Source of the DNA: an uncultured Desulfobulbus sp.
GTDB lineage: Bacteria > Desulfobacterota > Desulfobulbia > Desulfobulbales > Desulfobulbaceae
Length of the DNA stretch: 64,000 nt
Direction: 5' to 3'
NCBI RefSeq assembly: GCF_963665445.1
Contig: NZ_OY762276.1
Span: forward strand, 1,210,001 to 1,274,000
Both the position numbers and the translations under genes were made by a program. Under the pieces are notes generated by a model, which did no database searches, was not told where the DNA came from, and saw only the letters and a program-made list of their open reading frames with translations. This document shows, piece by piece, positions 1 to 9,660 of this stretch (the stretch's first letter is position 1; each line of letters begins with the position of its first letter).

Positions 1-816
1 CATCTCCTCCCGGGCAGCCTTTCCTACTCCATTTCCACCGTGGGCTGTAACTTTCAATGCCGTCACTGCCAGAACTACCAGATCTCGCAGTATCCGCTGG
101 TGCACCAGGGGCAGATTGCGGGCTCCGACCGCAGCCCGGCATTCGTTATCGACCAGGCGGTGCAGGCCGGTTGCGCCAGCATCAGCTATACCTATGTCGA
201 ACCGACCATCTTCTATGAGTTCGCCTATGACTGCTGCCTGCTGGCGCGGGAACGTGGCCTGAAAAATATCTTTGTCAGCAACGGCTACATGACCGCGGAG
301 GTGGTGCGCCATCTGGCTCCGGTCCTGGATGGGATCAATATCGATCTCAAATCCTTTCAAGACGATTTTTATGTGAAGATCTGCAAGGCACGCCTGGACC
401 CGGTGCTGGAAAATATCAGGTTGTTCCATGAACTCGGCGTTTTGGTCGAGGTGACCACCCTGGTCATTCCCGGACACAACGACAGCGAGGAGGAACTGCA
501 GGCCATTGCCGGCTTTCTTTACTCGATCTCCCCGGATATCCCCTGGCATGTGAGCGGATTCTACCCCACCTATCAGATGCTTGACCGGCCGAGTACGCCG
601 GCGGCAACCCTTGTGCGCGCCCGCGAGATCGGCCTGAACCGGGGACTGCGCTACGTCTATACCGGCAATGTGGTCGGCTCGGGCGGTGAGGATACCCTCT
701 GCCCCGGTTGCGGCGCCCTGCTCATTGCCCGACGGGGCTTTCAAAGCACGCTTATCGGCCTGGAAAACGGCCATTGCGCTCAATGCCGGACCTCGATTGC
801 CGGTGTCTGGAGTTAG
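1..816 (+). CDS. amrS: AmrS-type radical SAM enzyme (AmmeMemoRadiSam system), 5' truncated by window
   Basis: Radical SAM enzyme of the AmmeMemoRadiSam trio. The frame is open from base 1, and the residues before the GTG at 40 read GSLSYSIST-VGCNF, as in AmrS proteins, so the gene begins outside the window and the GTG is not a start. The cluster-binding motif CNFQCRHCQN (Cx3Cx2C) is near residue 15 of the visible part, followed by the EPT and GxNIDLKSF blocks usual in pyruvate-formate-lyase-activase-like radical SAM folds. The C-terminus carries CPGCG and CAQC pairs that may bind a metal. The family's substrate is not settled. The 3' end overlaps the convergent methyltransferase by 4 bp. Neither AmmeMemo partner is visible here. 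Confidence 0.88.
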   Translation, partial: HLLPGSLSYSISTVGCNFQCRHCQNYQISQYPLVHQGQIAGSDRSPAFVIDQAVQAGCASISYTYVEPTIFYEFAYDCCLLARERGLKNIFVSNGYMTAEVVRHLAPVLDGINIDLKSFQDDFYVKICKARLDPVLENIRLFHELGVLVEVTTLVIPGHNDSEEELQAIAGFLYSISPDIPWHVSGFYPTYQMLDRPSTPAATLVRAREIGLNRGLRYVYTGNVVGSGGEDTLCPGCGALLIARRGFQSTLIGLENGHCAQCRTSIAGVWS

Positions 817-1823
817 ACGCTGCTCCGTCCTTTTATCCCCCGGAGAATGCCTGCGCCGTTGGGCAGGTTGAGCTCCAACCGTTCCACCCGGGAGAGTCCG
901 GCCCGATTGAGCATCTCCGCCAGTTGCCCCTCTGCGTAGGCCTGCCCCTCTCTGGTTCCAAGCAGCATGTTCAGTGAAAACAGGGCAGGATGGAGGGGGC
1001 TGGTCCGCTCATCGTCTACAATGAATTCCTGAATCAACACTGTGCCCCCTTTGGCAAGCGCTGCCGCGGCCTTGTCGACCACCGCCTGAGAGGTCGCCGG
1101 CCCCAGGCTGTGCAAAAGATGGGAGATCCAGACCACATCGAATCCCGATCCAATGGGGTCCTCGAGCACGTCGCCGGCGAGAAAGCGGATGCGATCCTTG
1201 AGTCCGTGTGCGGCAATGGTTGTCTCAGCAAAGGGACGGGTGCTGGCCAGGTCAAACACCACGGCCTCGAGTTGCGGATATTTTCGGCAGAAGTGGATTG
1301 CATAGGTTCCGGGACCGCCGGCCAGGTCAAGCAGACGCTTCCTGTCGGCCAAATTCAGCTGCTCCGCCAGCTTCGGGGCCAACTGGTTGGCCAGGTTGTA
1401 CATCCCCATGAGAAAGCTCTCCCGTTCCCGGCCGTCGGTCTCAAAGGAAGAGTTGCGACGCACCGGTGTCCCACTCTGTACGGCCTGGTCGAGTTTGCTC
1501 CAGCCTTCGACCAGGTAGTGGTGGTGCATGATGATATGTCCCATGTACTGCGGGGACTGTTTACCGAGATAGGTGGCGCTGAATTCGTTGCAGCTGAACG
1601 CGCGCCCTTCCTTGACGAGGAGCTCCATTGCGCAAAGGGCGCTGAGCAGCATATCCAGTCCGCGCGGGTCGGCATGGAGCTGCTGCGCCAAGGCCTCTGC
1701 CGTCATGGACCGGTGACAGAGCGGAGAAAAGACGTCCATCTTGACCCCGGCGTGCAGGGTGCAGGTCTGCCAATAGGAGCCTGAGATTTGCAGCAGTTCG
1801 GCCAGATTCATGAGTCTCTCCAA
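813..1823 (-). CDS. SAM-dependent O-methyltransferase (hydroxyindole O-methyltransferase-like)
   Basis: Class I SAM-dependent methyltransferase of 336 aa with the architecture of plant/bacterial O-methyltransferases: an N-terminal winged-helix dimerisation region (about residues 10-95, including MTAEALAQQLHADPRGLDMLL) and a C-terminal Rossmann domain. The SAM-binding glycine motif is LLDLAGGPGTYAIHF near residue 165, and an acidic residue ends the next strand (VVFDLA). The substrate cannot be told. It stands alone on the minus strand, tail-to-tail with amrS, and the MNLAELLQ start at residue 6 is an equally possible initiation site. It could act on a quinone- or phenol-like metabolite; that is only family-level inference. 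Confidence 0.75.
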   Translation of the reverse strand: MERLMNLAELLQISGSYWQTCTLHAGVKMDVFSPLCHRSMTAEALAQQLHADPRGLDMLLSALCAMELLVKEGRAFSCNEFSATYLGKQSPQYMGHIIMHHHYLVEGWSKLDQAVQSGTPVRRNSSFETDGRERESFLMGMYNLANQLAPKLAEQLNLADRKRLLDLAGGPGTYAIHFCRKYPQLEAVVFDLASTRPFAETTIAAHGLKDRIRFLAGDVLEDPIGSGFDVVWISHLLHSLGPATSQAVVDKAAAALAKGGTVLIQEFIVDDERTSPLHPALFSLNMLLGTREGQAYAEGQLAEMLNRAGLSRVERLELNLPNGAGILRGIKGRSSV

Positions 1824-2329
1824 CGGTTGAATGCTGTTGTCCTGTTTGCTCCCATGATCGGAAAAACAGGAGGGGGGTATGCAGATTTACCGCGATCAAT
1901 GACTGCGTTGCAGTAAATCAGTGAAGACTCTTTCCGTCAAGGACGATGATTCCCGCATCATATCAGGGGCAGGGGGCCTGCAATCGCCCGCCCGCTCTTG
2001 GAAGGGATAAAATCAACCTGTTTTTCAAGGCCTCCATTGGCAAGAGGAGGTCGGCATCAGAGACGTTACTTTCCCCTCTGGGTTGACTTGAGAGCTAACT
2101 TGCTGTATTTATATTAATATTATTTTTACTTATCGTTTAGCCGGGCAGATTCGGTTCTCGTTGCATCGAATCCCTACCTTTAATCCGCCGTCATTGTTCA
2201 CCGTCACATACGGTGACAACCGGCAGGGAAAACCATACGTCTTGCAAACTCGAAGCGTCGTTCTCGTTTTTTCCTGAAAGAACAGTTTTGCCCGTTATTC
2301 AGCCAAAACTGCATACCCACGAGGAGTGA
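1824..2329. other. Intergenic region between methyltransferase and sucrose operon
   Basis: No convincing gene in these 506 bases. An A+T-rich block at 2106-2135 follows a TTGACT hexamer at 2083-2088 and could be the sucrose-operon promoter, but the -10 match is poor. A short inverted repeat, CACCGT (2199-2204) with ACGGTG (2210-2215), could be a regulator site. A degenerate relative of the 101-bp mobile element lies at 2241-2275. The leader of the sucrose operon ends with GAGGAG just before the ATG at 2330. Confidence 0.4.
2241..2275 (-). repeat. Degenerate fragment of the 101-bp dispersed element
   Basis: Read on the minus strand, this stretch carries CGAGAACGACG followed by a diverged TTCGAG..T.. 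block, matching the hairpin right arm and adjoining sequence of the element seen at 25049, 32397 and 56803. The minus-strand translation (RERRFEF) resembles that of the intact copies (RERRFEL). The rest of the element and the target duplication are not recognisable, so this is a remnant or a chance-truncated copy. Confidence 0.4.
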
Positions 2330-4498
2330 ATGAAAAAAAATGATCAAGGACTCTCCATTGTCTTGCTCAGTATCCATGGACTGATTCGAGGAAACAACCT
2401 CGAGCTCGGCCGCGATGCCGATACCGGCGGCCAGACCCTCTACGTTGTCGAACTGGCCCAGGCCCTGGCCAAGCAAAGGGGCATTGCCCGGGTCGACCTG
2501 GTCACCCAACGGGTGGTTGACGACAGCGTTTCTCCCGATTATGCGCAGCATCTTGAAATTCTCGGGGAGAATCTCCGTATTGTTCGCATCGATGCCGGCC
2601 CCGAGCAGTATCTACCCAAGGAACAGTTGTGGGACCATCTCGACTTCTTTGCCGACAATCTGGTCAACTTTTTTCAGGAAGAGAATTCGTTTCCCCATAT
2701 CCTCCACAGCCACTACGCCGATGCCGGCTACGTTGGCTGCCGTCTGGCCAATCAACTCGGCATTCCCCTGATTCATACCGGCCATTCGCTTGGCCGGGTC
2801 AAACGAAGCCGACTGCTTGCCAGCGGACTCAATGCCGAGGAAATCGAAAGCCGGTTCAATATGAGCCGCCGCATCGAGGCGGAGGAGCAAACGCTTTCCA
2901 CCGCCGAGCGGGTGATTACCAGCACCCACCAGGAAATTGCCGAGCAGTACGAGCTCTACGATTACTACCAGCCCGAGCAGATGCGGGTCATTCCTCCGGG
3001 GACCAATCTCAACCAGTTCACGCCGCCAACCGGCGACGAACATAAAAGCGCGTTGTTCGCCACCCTGACCAGGCACCTCAAGGATCCGCACAAGCCCATT
3101 GTTCTCGCCCTGTCCCGGCCGGATCACCGTAAAAACATCGCTGCCCTGGTCGAGGCTTATGGCCAGAACGAACGGTTGCAGGAGTTGGCCAACCTGATCA
3201 TCATCGCCGGCAATCGCGACGACATCAACGAGCTCGACGAGGGGGCACAGGAGGTCTTCCGCGAGCTGCTCCTCGTCATTGACCGGTACGATCTGTACAG
3301 CAAGGTGACCATGCCCAAGCACCATCGACGCGATCAGGTGCCGATGATCTACCGGATTGCCGCGGCCAGCGGAGGCGTGTTCGTCAATCCCGGGCTGACC
3401 GAACCCTTCGGTCTGACCCTGATCGAGGCCGCAGCCAGCGGCATGCCGATCGTTGCCACCGAGGACGGGGGTCCCAAGGACATCATTCACAACTGTCAGA
3501 ACGGGTTTCTCATCAATCCGCTGGAGCCGATATCGATTGGCGATGCGATCGTCAAACTCCTGGTGGACCAGGACCTGTGGCGGCAGTGTGCGGCCAACGG
3601 CCTGCGAGGCGTGAGCGACCATTATTCCTGGGATGCGCATGCGTACCGCTACCTGGAGGTTATCAAGCCGATCGCCGAGAGTTCGGAACGACTTCAACGC
3701 AAGCCGGTCATTCGCCGTCAGCATCTCTACTGCGACCGGGCCATTGTCAGCGATCTCGATCTCAACCTGGTTGGCGATTCCGACGCCCTGGAACGGCTTC
3801 TTGAGCAGCTTCGCTGGCAGCGAACCCGCAGTTATTTCATCATTGCCACGGGACGTCGATTTGACGCCACCTTGAAATTGATGAAAAAACACAATATTCC
3901 CGAACCGGATGTACTCATTACCAGCAGCGGCACCGAGATCTATCATGCCCCCAAACTCACCGCAGACACTGCCTGGGCAAAGCATATCGATCACCAGTGG
4001 ACACCGCACATCGTCAAGGCACTCCTGACCGATTTACCCGGTCTGAAACTGCAGCCCGCAGCCGAACAGAGCCGCTATAAAATCAGTTATTATTTCGACC
4101 CGGAACTGGCCGATCTCGAGGAGATCAAACAGATCCTCTACCGCGATGAGCAGGCGGTGTTCATTCAGACCGCCTTTGGCCAGTTCCTCGATATCCTGCC
4201 CCTGCGTGCATCCAAGGGCATGGCCCTGCGTTATGTGGTGCAACAGTTGCGGCTTGAGTTGGAAAAGGTTTTCGTGGCCGGTGGTTCGGGCGCGGACGAG
4301 GACATGATGCGCGGCAACACCCTGGCTGCAGTGGTGGCCAACCGCCATAACGAAGAACTGTCCCAGCTGGTGGATGTGGAACGGATCTATTTTTCCGAAC
4401 AGTCCTATGCCGCAGGAATCCTCGAGGCCATCGAGTTTTACGATTTTTTCGGCGAGTGCCGCGATCCGCGGTCCTCCGGAGGCCATGACGATGCCTAG
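2330..4498 (+). CDS. sps: Sucrose-phosphate synthase with C-terminal HAD domain
   Basis: Catalyses UDP-glucose (or ADP-glucose) plus fructose-6-phosphate to sucrose-6-phosphate in the cytoplasm. The 722-aa protein starts with the family's N-terminal GT4 block (HGLIRGNNLELGRDADTGGQ), has the GT4 acid pair EPFGLTLIE near residue 358, and ends in a HAD-type sucrose-phosphatase-like domain from about residue 465. HAD motif I is present (SDLDLN), but motif IV reads GGSGADED where phosphatases have GDSGND, so this domain is probably weak or structural. A separate phosphatase gene follows with a 14-bp overlap. A GAGGAG ribosome site precedes the ATG. First gene of a four-gene sucrose operon. Confidence 0.93.
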   Translation: MKKNDQGLSIVLLSIHGLIRGNNLELGRDADTGGQTLYVVELAQALAKQRGIARVDLVTQRVVDDSVSPDYAQHLEILGENLRIVRIDAGPEQYLPKEQLWDHLDFFADNLVNFFQEENSFPHILHSHYADAGYVGCRLANQLGIPLIHTGHSLGRVKRSRLLASGLNAEEIESRFNMSRRIEAEEQTLSTAERVITSTHQEIAEQYELYDYYQPEQMRVIPPGTNLNQFTPPTGDEHKSALFATLTRHLKDPHKPIVLALSRPDHRKNIAALVEAYGQNERLQELANLIIIAGNRDDINELDEGAQEVFRELLLVIDRYDLYSKVTMPKHHRRDQVPMIYRIAAASGGVFVNPGLTEPFGLTLIEAAASGMPIVATEDGGPKDIIHNCQNGFLINPLEPISIGDAIVKLLVDQDLWRQCAANGLRGVSDHYSWDAHAYRYLEVIKPIAESSERLQRKPVIRRQHLYCDRAIVSDLDLNLVGDSDALERLLEQLRWQRTRSYFIIATGRRFDATLKLMKKHNIPEPDVLITSSGTEIYHAPKLTADTAWAKHIDHQWTPHIVKALLTDLPGLKLQPAAEQSRYKISYYFDPELADLEEIKQILYRDEQAVFIQTAFGQFLDILPLRASKGMALRYVVQQLRLELEKVFVAGGSGADEDMMRGNTLAAVVANRHNEELSQLVDVERIYFSEQSYAAGILEAIEFYDFFGECRDPRSSGGHDDA

Positions 4499-5330
4499 GC
4501 TGCTGCTCTGTACCGATATGGATCGGACCGTGATCCCCAATGGCCATCAAGTCGAGCATCCGCATGCCCGGGAAACATTCTCCCGGCTGTGCAGTCTGCC
4601 GCAGGTCTGCCTGGTCTATGTGACCGGTCGCGACCTCATGTTGACGAAGCAGGCCATTGATCACTACCGGCTGCCCATGCCGGCCTATGCGATTACCGAC
4701 GTGGGCACAAAAATTTACGAGCAAACAGAGGGGAGCTGGCTGGAGCTCTCCTCCTGGCGCGAGGAGATCGCCGTGGACTGGGCGGGCAAGGAGCACGGTC
4801 AACTGGAGGCGGTGCTTGCCGATCTTGATGATTTGACGTTGCAGGAAGTCGACAAGCAGCAGGAGTTCAAGCTCAGCTACTACGTAGCCTTGGAGGTGGA
4901 CCATCAACCGCTCTTGGCCCGTATCGACAACCGTCTGCAGGGCATGGGCGTCAACGCCAGCCTCATCTGGAGTATCGATGAACCCAACGAAATCGGTCTG
5001 CTTGATATTCTGCCTCGTCATGCCACCAAGATGCACGGCATTGAATTTCTCGCCGACCATCTGGGCTACCGGCGTGAAGAGATCCTCTTTGCCGGTGACA
5101 GCGGCAACGATCTGCCGGTGATGGGCAGTGCGATCCGTTCCATTTTGGTGGCCAATGCCGATTGTGCAACCAAGACGGCGGCAGAGCAACTGGCCAGGGA
5201 CAACAATGTCGCTGATACCCTGTATCTGGCCGAATCCGACTCCTTTGCCCTTGGCGGCAACTACGCCGCCGGTGTTTTGCAGGGCGTGGTTCATTTTGCC
5301 CCTGCCATTGCCCAGGCCCTCAACCTTTGA
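4485..5330 (+). CDS. spp: Sucrose-6-phosphate phosphatase (HAD superfamily)
   Basis: Hydrolyses sucrose-6-phosphate to sucrose. The protein (281 aa) opens with the HAD nucleophile motif LLLCTDMDRT and has the late Mg-binding motif FAGDSGNDLPVM near residue 205, both intact, unlike the HAD tail of the upstream synthase. The frame stays open upstream inside sps. The ATG at 4485 (or the in-frame ATG at 4491) puts the DxD motif at the expected distance from the N-terminus and gives a 14-bp overlap with sps, suggesting translational coupling. The coupled order synthase-phosphatase-fructokinase-amylosucrase matches sucrose clusters known from halotolerant methylotrophs. Confidence 0.92.
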   Translation: MTMPRLLLCTDMDRTVIPNGHQVEHPHARETFSRLCSLPQVCLVYVTGRDLMLTKQAIDHYRLPMPAYAITDVGTKIYEQTEGSWLELSSWREEIAVDWAGKEHGQLEAVLADLDDLTLQEVDKQQEFKLSYYVALEVDHQPLLARIDNRLQGMGVNASLIWSIDEPNEIGLLDILPRHATKMHGIEFLADHLGYRREEILFAGDSGNDLPVMGSAIRSILVANADCATKTAAEQLARDNNVADTLYLAESDSFALGGNYAAGVLQGVVHFAPAIAQALNL

Positions 5331-5354
5331 TCGATGAATATCCAGAGGACAGCT

Positions 5355-6233
5355 ATGCAGAAACAGGCAGGACTCTTTATTTTTGGTGAGGTGTTGTTCG
5401 ATTGCTTTCCCGGCGGGGAGCAGATTCTCGGCGGTGCGCCCTTTAACGTGGCCTGGCATCTGCAGGCCCTGGGAGATCGCCCCCTGTTCATCTCCCGCAT
5501 CGGCGAAGATGCACAAGGCGGACAGATTCTTCAAGCCATGCGCCAGTGGGGGATGGAGACCGGGGCAATGCAGATCGATACCACCCGGCCGACCGGTCGG
5601 GTCGAGGTGCGCATCACCAACAACGAGCCCAGTTACGACATCGTTGCCGACAGCGCCTATGATCGTATTTCGGCCGCCGACCTTCCGGATTGCTCCGGCG
5701 GGGGTGTGCTCTATCACGGCACGCTTGCCCTGCGGCAGGAGGAGTCGCGGGAGGCCCTGCGGCGGCTCTCGGAAAAGCCAGCACTGAAAGTTTTTCTCGA
5801 TGTCAATCTGCGGGCACCCTGGTGGAAGCGGGAGAGCGTCGTGGACCTGCTGCACAGGGCCTATTGGGCCAAGATGAACGAGCTCGAGTTACAGCTGCTG
5901 ACGCAGACAGAGGACGATATCGCCCAACAGATGGAAGCCCTGCAGAATCAATGCGGGCTTGAGCAGTTGATCGTCACCCGCGGAGAGCGTGGTGCACTGG
6001 TCAGGACAGCGGGTGGTGCGATGCAGAGTTTCAGCCCGGAAAAGGTCGATGCTGTGGTCGATACCGTGGGTGCCGGCGACGCCTTCAGTGCCGTATATCT
6101 CCATGGTCTGCTGGCGGGCTGGCCCATCGAAACAATTGGCAGGAGAGCCCAGCGTTTTGCTGGCAAGGTGATCGGGCTTAGAGGGGCGACAACCAGCGAT
6201 TCCCATTTTTACCAAGACGTACAGGATTTTTGA
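5355..6233 (+). CDS. Fructokinase, PfkB/ribokinase family
   Basis: Phosphorylates fructose to fructose-6-phosphate, recycling the fructose released from sucrose by the amylosucrase encoded next. The PfkB fold is clear: an N-terminal GEVLFDCFPGG motif, GGAPFNVAWHLQALG, and the C-terminal PfkB signature DTVGAGDAFSA with its catalytic Asp near residue 242. The start at 5355 is preferred because AGAGG at 5344-5348 sits 6 bases upstream; an in-frame ATG at 5334 would add seven residues. Length 292 aa is usual for the family. It lies 24 bp after spp and 52 bp before the amylosucrase gene. Confidence 0.9.
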   Translation: MQKQAGLFIFGEVLFDCFPGGEQILGGAPFNVAWHLQALGDRPLFISRIGEDAQGGQILQAMRQWGMETGAMQIDTTRPTGRVEVRITNNEPSYDIVADSAYDRISAADLPDCSGGGVLYHGTLALRQEESREALRRLSEKPALKVFLDVNLRAPWWKRESVVDLLHRAYWAKMNELELQLLTQTEDDIAQQMEALQNQCGLEQLIVTRGERGALVRTAGGAMQSFSPEKVDAVVDTVGAGDAFSAVYLHGLLAGWPIETIGRRAQRFAGKVIGLRGATTSDSHFYQDVQDF

Positions 6234-6285
6234 TCTGCCGGAGCAGGATCACCTCATTTTCCTCGAATACAGAAGGTTTTTTCAT

Positions 6286-8235
<1,950 letters not shown>

Positions 8236-8297
8236 GCCCTGAACCGGCTTGGGATGAGGGCCTATTGCGGTCCCCATCCCATTTGTCAATTGTTTTC

Positions 8298-8313
8298 TTC
8301 GGCGACCGCCGAA
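8298..8313 (-). promoter_or_regulatory. Candidate bacterial SECIS hairpin for the second TGA
   Basis: On the minus strand a perfect hairpin, UUCGGC-GGUC-GCCGAA, begins 12 nt after the second in-frame TGA (8326-8328) of the small gene at 8317-8526. The GGUC apical loop and the 12-nt spacing resemble the minimal E. coli fdhF SECIS hairpin, whose loop presents GGU to SelB about 17-20 nt after UGA. It lies past the TAG stop, so it is free of coding constraint. The hairpin is seen; its role is inferred. Confidence 0.6.
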
Positions 8314-8316
8314 ATC

Positions 8317-8526
8317 CTAGACTCCTCAGGTACCACCAAAACCAATGGTCACCCGGCCATCAATCACAATGACCGGGACCTTGCGTTGGCCCTGGCTGTG
8401 CTTGAGCATCTCCTCCATCCGCGTACTGTCAAGCTTCACATCGTAAAAGGTATGACCTGGATTCGCCGCACGGGCGCGATCCGTATGGGGTCAGCCTTTC
8501 TTCCCGAAAATGATCGTGGTGTTCAT
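8317..8526 (-). CDS. Putative small selenoprotein with two Sec codons (UXX-stop, glutaredoxin-like)
   Basis: This gene is hidden from ordinary ORF calling. Read from the ATG at 8526 with TGA as selenocysteine (U) it gives 69 residues. An N-terminal beta strand (MNTTIIF) leads into GKKG-U-PHT, placing U where glutaredoxins have their active-site Cys. A thioredoxin-fold-like body (TFYDVKLD, then VPVIVIDG with the cis-Pro before a strand) follows, and the end is GGT-U-GV-stop. The TGA codons are 8491-8493 and 8326-8328; TAG is 8317-8319. GAGGAG sits 7 bases before the ATG. Both TGAs have a hairpin at SECIS distance. The C-terminal U-x-x-stop matches, from memory, a family NCBI calls UXX-star (seleno)protein. 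Partner enzyme and function are unknown; a redox role is inferred. Confidence 0.72.
8459..8482 (-). promoter_or_regulatory. Candidate bacterial SECIS hairpin for the first TGA
   Basis: Eight nt after the first in-frame TGA (8491-8493, minus strand) lies an imperfect stem: GGAU, CG and CGC pair with GCG, CG and AUCC across two single-base bulges, leaving apical loop CCGU. The loop lies about 17-20 nt after the TGA, where bacterial SECIS loops normally sit, and carries GU. The stem must also encode protein, which explains the bulges. Folding software was not available, so stability is unmeasured. Confidence 0.45.
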
Positions 8527-8660
8527 AGTTCAACTCCTCAAATACATCGTTTTCTGTCACCGCCGTGCTATTGATCCCGGCGGTACCTCATGGGATAAGA
8601 GTATCCCATGGAGATAAAAATGGAATGATGGCCTGGCGAAAATCAGGGCAAGGTATGGGC

Positions 8661-8686
8661 AATATAAAAAGGTACCTTCTTATATT
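8661..8686. promoter_or_regulatory. 26-bp palindromic operator, probably for the MarR regulator
   Basis: AATATAA-R-AAGGTACCTT-Y-TTATATT reads the same on both strands except for one pair of positions. The AAGGTRCCTT core recurs at 8725-8734 (AAGGTGCCTT), 56 bp downstream. The palindrome runs into a TTGACA hexamer (8685-8690), so a bound regulator would block the promoter. The gene for a MarR-type regulator is second in the operon that follows, which makes autoregulation the simple reading. Confidence 0.6.
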
Positions 8687-8712
8687 GACAGGGTGGTGGA
8701 AGATGTTATTGT
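8685..8712 (+). promoter_or_regulatory. Promoter of the Cys/His-rich protein-marR operon
   Basis: TTGACA (8685-8690) is a perfect -35 hexamer, followed after 16 bp by TATTGT (8707-8712), a 4/6 match to the -10 consensus. Transcription would start near 8719, about 50 bp before the first start codon, within reach of the second AAGGTGCCTT site at 8725-8734. The overlap of the -35 with the 26-bp palindrome supports repression. Confidence 0.5.
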
Positions 8713-8769
8713 ACATGAAAAAGGAAGGTGCCTTTGAAATAACGACAACATTCCAAAAAGGAGATATAT

Positions 8770-9042
8770 ATGCATCATACATGTCACAAACATCATGGCC
8801 GGGGGAAACACGGTGGAGGCCGGGGCGAATTCGGCCGTTTGCACAAGGGATGCCGCCCGCATGGACGTGATCTTGGAAAAACCATGGGGCAGGGCTTGCA
8901 AACCATGGGGCATGAGGACAATGCGCCCTCCAAGGCCACGGCAATGAGCGGCGCTACCTGTCCGCTGTGCAAAAATCACTGCCCCCTGAGCGATCCCGGC
9001 TGCCCCAAAGGCGAGGTCTTTGCCCAGGCAAATGCACGATAG
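8770..9042 (+). CDS. Small Cys/His-rich protein, probable metal or Fe-S binder
   Basis: A 90-aa protein with a strong ribosome site (AAGGAG, 8759-8764 region) and no recognised enzyme domain. The N-terminal 30 residues are rich in His, Cys and Gly (MHHTCHKHHGRGKHGGG). The C-terminal part has a compact cysteine motif CPLCKNHCPLSDPGC (Cx2Cx3Cx6C) that could hold a zinc ion or an iron-sulfur cluster. It is ten bases upstream of a MarR-type gene and shares its promoter. The pairing suggests a redox- or metal-responsive unit, but no function can be assigned. Confidence 0.7.
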   Translation: MHHTCHKHHGRGKHGGGRGEFGRLHKGCRPHGRDLGKTMGQGLQTMGHEDNAPSKATAMSGATCPLCKNHCPLSDPGCPKGEVFAQANAR

Positions 9043-9051
9043 GAGTAAGGT

Positions 9052-9660
9052 ATGACAGAACCTTCTCAATCTGGGACGACGGGGCAGGCGGAGGCACTGG
9101 CGAACCTGTTCCGTCATGCCTCCCGCATGATGGCCCGCGGTTCCCACCGGTCGCACCAGGCTCCCCATGCCCAGCAGCGGGTGCTGGCGATCCTGCGGGA
9201 ACGCGGTCCGTTGACCCAGGCGGAGTTACTGCAACTGTTGGATGTCCGATCTTCATCCTTGAGTGAACTGATCGGCAAGCTTGTACATAGTGGCGCCATT
9301 ATTCGCAGGCGCAACGAGAACGATAAACGGGGGTATATCCTCTCCCTCAACGAAAACGGAGGGGATGGAAACAGGGTGGTTCCCGAGACCGGACCCATGT
9401 TCGAAGCAAACCCTTTCAGTTGTTTGGATAGTCAAGAACAGCAGCAGTTGCAGACGCTCTTGGTGAAAATTATCGATCACCTGGGGCAAAACAGGCGTGG
9501 ACAAGGCGGAAGAGGGAGGGGGCGGCGTCATTATTTGAGAAACCAAGTGGACCGGGAGGATACCGCCAAGGGCAAACGGCATAGCCGTTTCGGCCATTCG
9601 GTTCGTGGCCGGGGCCGGCAAAAGGGCAACAACAGTACTGATGGGGACGAGGAGATTTAA
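9052..9660 (+). CDS. MarR-family transcriptional regulator with basic Gly/Arg tail
   Basis: The first 150 residues carry a MarR winged helix: LTQAELLQLLDVRSSSLSELIGKLVHSGAIIRRRNENDKRGYILSLNENG gives helix-turn-helix and wing. The usual length is about 145 aa. Here about 50 extra residues follow (from about 150), rich in Gly, Arg and Lys (RRGQGGRGRGRRH, then VRGRGRQKG) and ending in an acidic DGDEEI. Such a tail may bind nucleic acid nonspecifically. A GGAG site precedes the ATG. The palindromic site at 8661-8686 is the likely target. It ends tail-to-tail with the flavodoxin-like gene, overlapping it by 4 bp. Confidence 0.82.
   Translation: MTEPSQSGTTGQAEALANLFRHASRMMARGSHRSHQAPHAQQRVLAILRERGPLTQAELLQLLDVRSSSLSELIGKLVHSGAIIRRRNENDKRGYILSLNENGGDGNRVVPETGPMFEANPFSCLDSQEQQQLQTLLVKIIDHLGQNRRGQGGRGRGRRHYLRNQVDREDTAKGKRHSRFGHSVRGRGRQKGNNSTDGDEEI

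Noticed and set aside
4161-5855. Long minus-strand open frame of 564 codons opposite the sucrose genes
   Set aside because: It is the antisense shadow of sps, spp and the kinase gene, whose plus-strand proteins match known enzyme families throughout.
8254-8574. Plus-strand open frame of about 106 codons upstream of the Cys/His-rich gene
   Set aside because: It is the antisense of the TGA-containing minus-strand gene, which has a ribosome site, a coherent protein and candidate SECIS hairpins; the plus frame shows no domain and no good start.
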